A stretch of DNA of 5,372 bases, taken from the NCBI GenBank assembly GCA_023389895.1, contig JAEWDX010000108.1, positions 1-5,372 of the forward strand, given 5' to 3'. A program made the position numbers and the translations under genes. Source of the DNA: Bacillota bacterium. GTDB taxonomy: Bacteria; Bacillota; Bacilli; Bacillales; Cytobacillaceae. Below, piece by piece: positions 4,965-5,372 of this stretch (its first letter is position 1; every line of letters starts with the position of its first letter). The notes under the pieces were generated by a model, which searched no databases, had not been told where the DNA came from, and saw only the letters and a list, made by a program, of their open reading frames with translations.

Positions 4965-5086
4965 TTCCAACTCCAGCTGAAAAAAGTAAAGCCTTCGGCG
5001 GATGCCTCCTATTTTCATCGGACTACCCAATGAAAATATTGCGCAAATTCGCCAAGGCTCATTTGATTATATGGGACGAGTTGGAG
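4965..5086 (-). other. Nested stem-loop element in the ybaK-cwlD gap (candidate structured RNA)
   Basis: The 242-base gap between ybaK and cwlD (4871-5112) holds no gene but has three nested inverted repeats. The outer stem is TCCAACTC (minus 5085-5078) with GAGTTGGA (4973-4966). The middle stem is AGCCTTGGCG (5059-5050) with CGCCGAAGGCT (5000-4990), 10 bp with one bulge. The inner stem is TATTTTCATTGG (5038-5027) with CCGATGAAAATA (5021-5010): 12 bp including one G-U pair, loop GTAGT. That pair is G-U only in the minus-strand RNA (C-A on plus), favouring minus-strand transcription. A TATAAT on the minus strand (5071-5066) would start a transcript at the first base of the middle stem, though no good -35 accompanies it. 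It could be an elaborate terminator, a small RNA, a cwlD leader or a short repeat element. I match it to no known riboswitch or RNA family. Confidence 0.5.
4980..5059 (-). terminator. Probable intrinsic terminator after ybaK
   Basis: The middle stem of the ybaK-cwlD element, closed by AGCCTTGGCG and CGCCGAAGGCT, is followed directly on the minus strand by TTTACTTTTTT (4990-4980). A GC-containing stem plus a T tract is the intrinsic terminator pattern, although the loop is unusually large because it carries a second 12-bp hairpin. It starts 54 bases after the ybaK stop and would separate ybaK from cwlD transcription. On the plus strand no T tract follows, so it works in one direction only. Confidence 0.5.
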
Positions 5087-5112
5087 TAGTAGAACAAAAA
5101 ATAATTCACTCA

Positions 5113-5372
5113 TCAATGCAGCCTTAATTTATACCGCCGTTCCCCGTTTTGAAACCCTTCCTTCCACCAGCTAGCTACATATTCCTCACATAAATAGTAG
5201 AGCGATTCACTCATCGCACCTTCCTCACCGTTTCCCCAGTATAAGAAGAAATGATAGAGCGTATCGACTATATACTGTTCTTCATATTGACAACGGCTTC
5301 TAATATCCGCAATTGACTCTACGTGCATTCCGAAACGACTGAAATGCGCACCTAGTAGATAAGCTTCAATCG
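5113..5372 (-). CDS. ybaK: YbaK family protein (DUF2521), C-terminal part, cut by the window edge
   Basis: The reading frame is open from the right edge to the TGA at 5115-5113 and gives 85 residues, starting IEAYLLGAHFSRFGMHVESI. The internal Met at 5328 is not a start: the frame continues upstream of it with family-like sequence. I recognise it as the C-terminal part of B. subtilis YbaK (DUF2521, about 147 aa), mainly from the EAYLLGAHFSRFGM stretch and from its place next to cwlD. It is aromatic-rich and acidic (YHFFLYWGNGEEG, ESLYYLCEEYVASWWKEGF), likely helical, and soluble with no signal or membrane segment. Its function is unknown. It shares only a name with E. coli YbaK, a Cys-tRNA(Pro) deacylase, and shows none of that family's features. 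It is probably transcribed with genes beyond the window (ybaJ in B. subtilis) and ended by the hairpin downstream. Confidence 0.85.
   Translation of the reverse strand, partial: IEAYLLGAHFSRFGMHVESIADIRSRCQYEEQYIVDTLYHFFLYWGNGEEGAMSESLYYLCEEYVASWWKEGFQNGERRYKLRLH

Noticed and set aside
4880..4985. sigma-G promoter for cwlD using CATTTTA on the minus strand
   Set aside because: The -10 matches CATNNTA, but no GNATR lies 17-18 bases upstream; the closest (GGAAA) is at 15 bases and imperfect.
4965..5086. Known riboswitch or T-box leader before cwlD
   Set aside because: I looked for T-box, fluoride, glycine, guanidine, preQ1 and ZTP consensus elements from memory and found none, so only an unassigned structured element is reported.

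Overview
The window is ordinary chromosomal DNA of an endospore-forming, AT-rich Firmicute, most likely a member of the Bacillaceae. The evidence is the 16S rRNA 5' end, AAAGGGG/GGAGG-type ribosome binding sites, and a block of sporulation and germination genes. The gene order and alternating orientation (16S rRNA, pdaB, kbaA, gerD, salA, cwlD, ybaK) match, as I remember it, the arrangement in Bacillus subtilis; the window shows it in reverse complement. I cannot name the species. I see no mobile element, CRISPR array, tRNA or clear horizontally acquired DNA.

Layout, left to right. Positions 1-51 hold the 5' end of a 16S rRNA gene on the minus strand. Its leader contains a boxA-type antitermination site, and two strong tandem sigma-A promoters (P1 and P2) lie upstream, each TTGAC(A/G)-17-TATATT. 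Just behind P1 is a 70-codon minus-strand gene for a small charged protein of unknown function. Divergent from it is pdaB, a spore polysaccharide-deacetylase-family protein. pdaB converges on kbaA, a membrane activator of the KinB sporulation signalling branch, and a 12-bp hairpin lies between them. gerD, a germination lipoprotein, is divergent from kbaA and has a convincing sigma-G promoter. It converges on salA at a strong hairpin with T tracts on both sides. salA, cwlD and the 3' part of ybaK all read leftward on the minus strand. The 242 bases between ybaK and cwlD are non-coding and contain a nested stem-loop element ending in a T-run.

Function. The genes fit one theme: entry into sporulation (KbaA acting through KinB), spore cortex construction (CwlD amidase, and PdaB needed for late spore and cortex stability) and nutrient germination (GerD). 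SalA is a general P-loop regulator and YbaK is of unknown function. All are next to a ribosomal RNA operon. CwlD clips peptides from muramic acid as the first step of muramic-delta-lactam formation, which marks cortex for lytic enzymes at germination. GerD helps cluster the germinant receptors that trigger that lysis.

Most worth a second look: the structured element between ybaK and cwlD; the PdaB sequence, which has lost most metal-binding residues of the NodB deacetylase fold; the conserved-looking small gene abutting the rRNA promoters; and the repeated GTCGCTG start of both rRNA transcripts, which can pair with a site just before boxA. No clearly new multi-gene system is visible.
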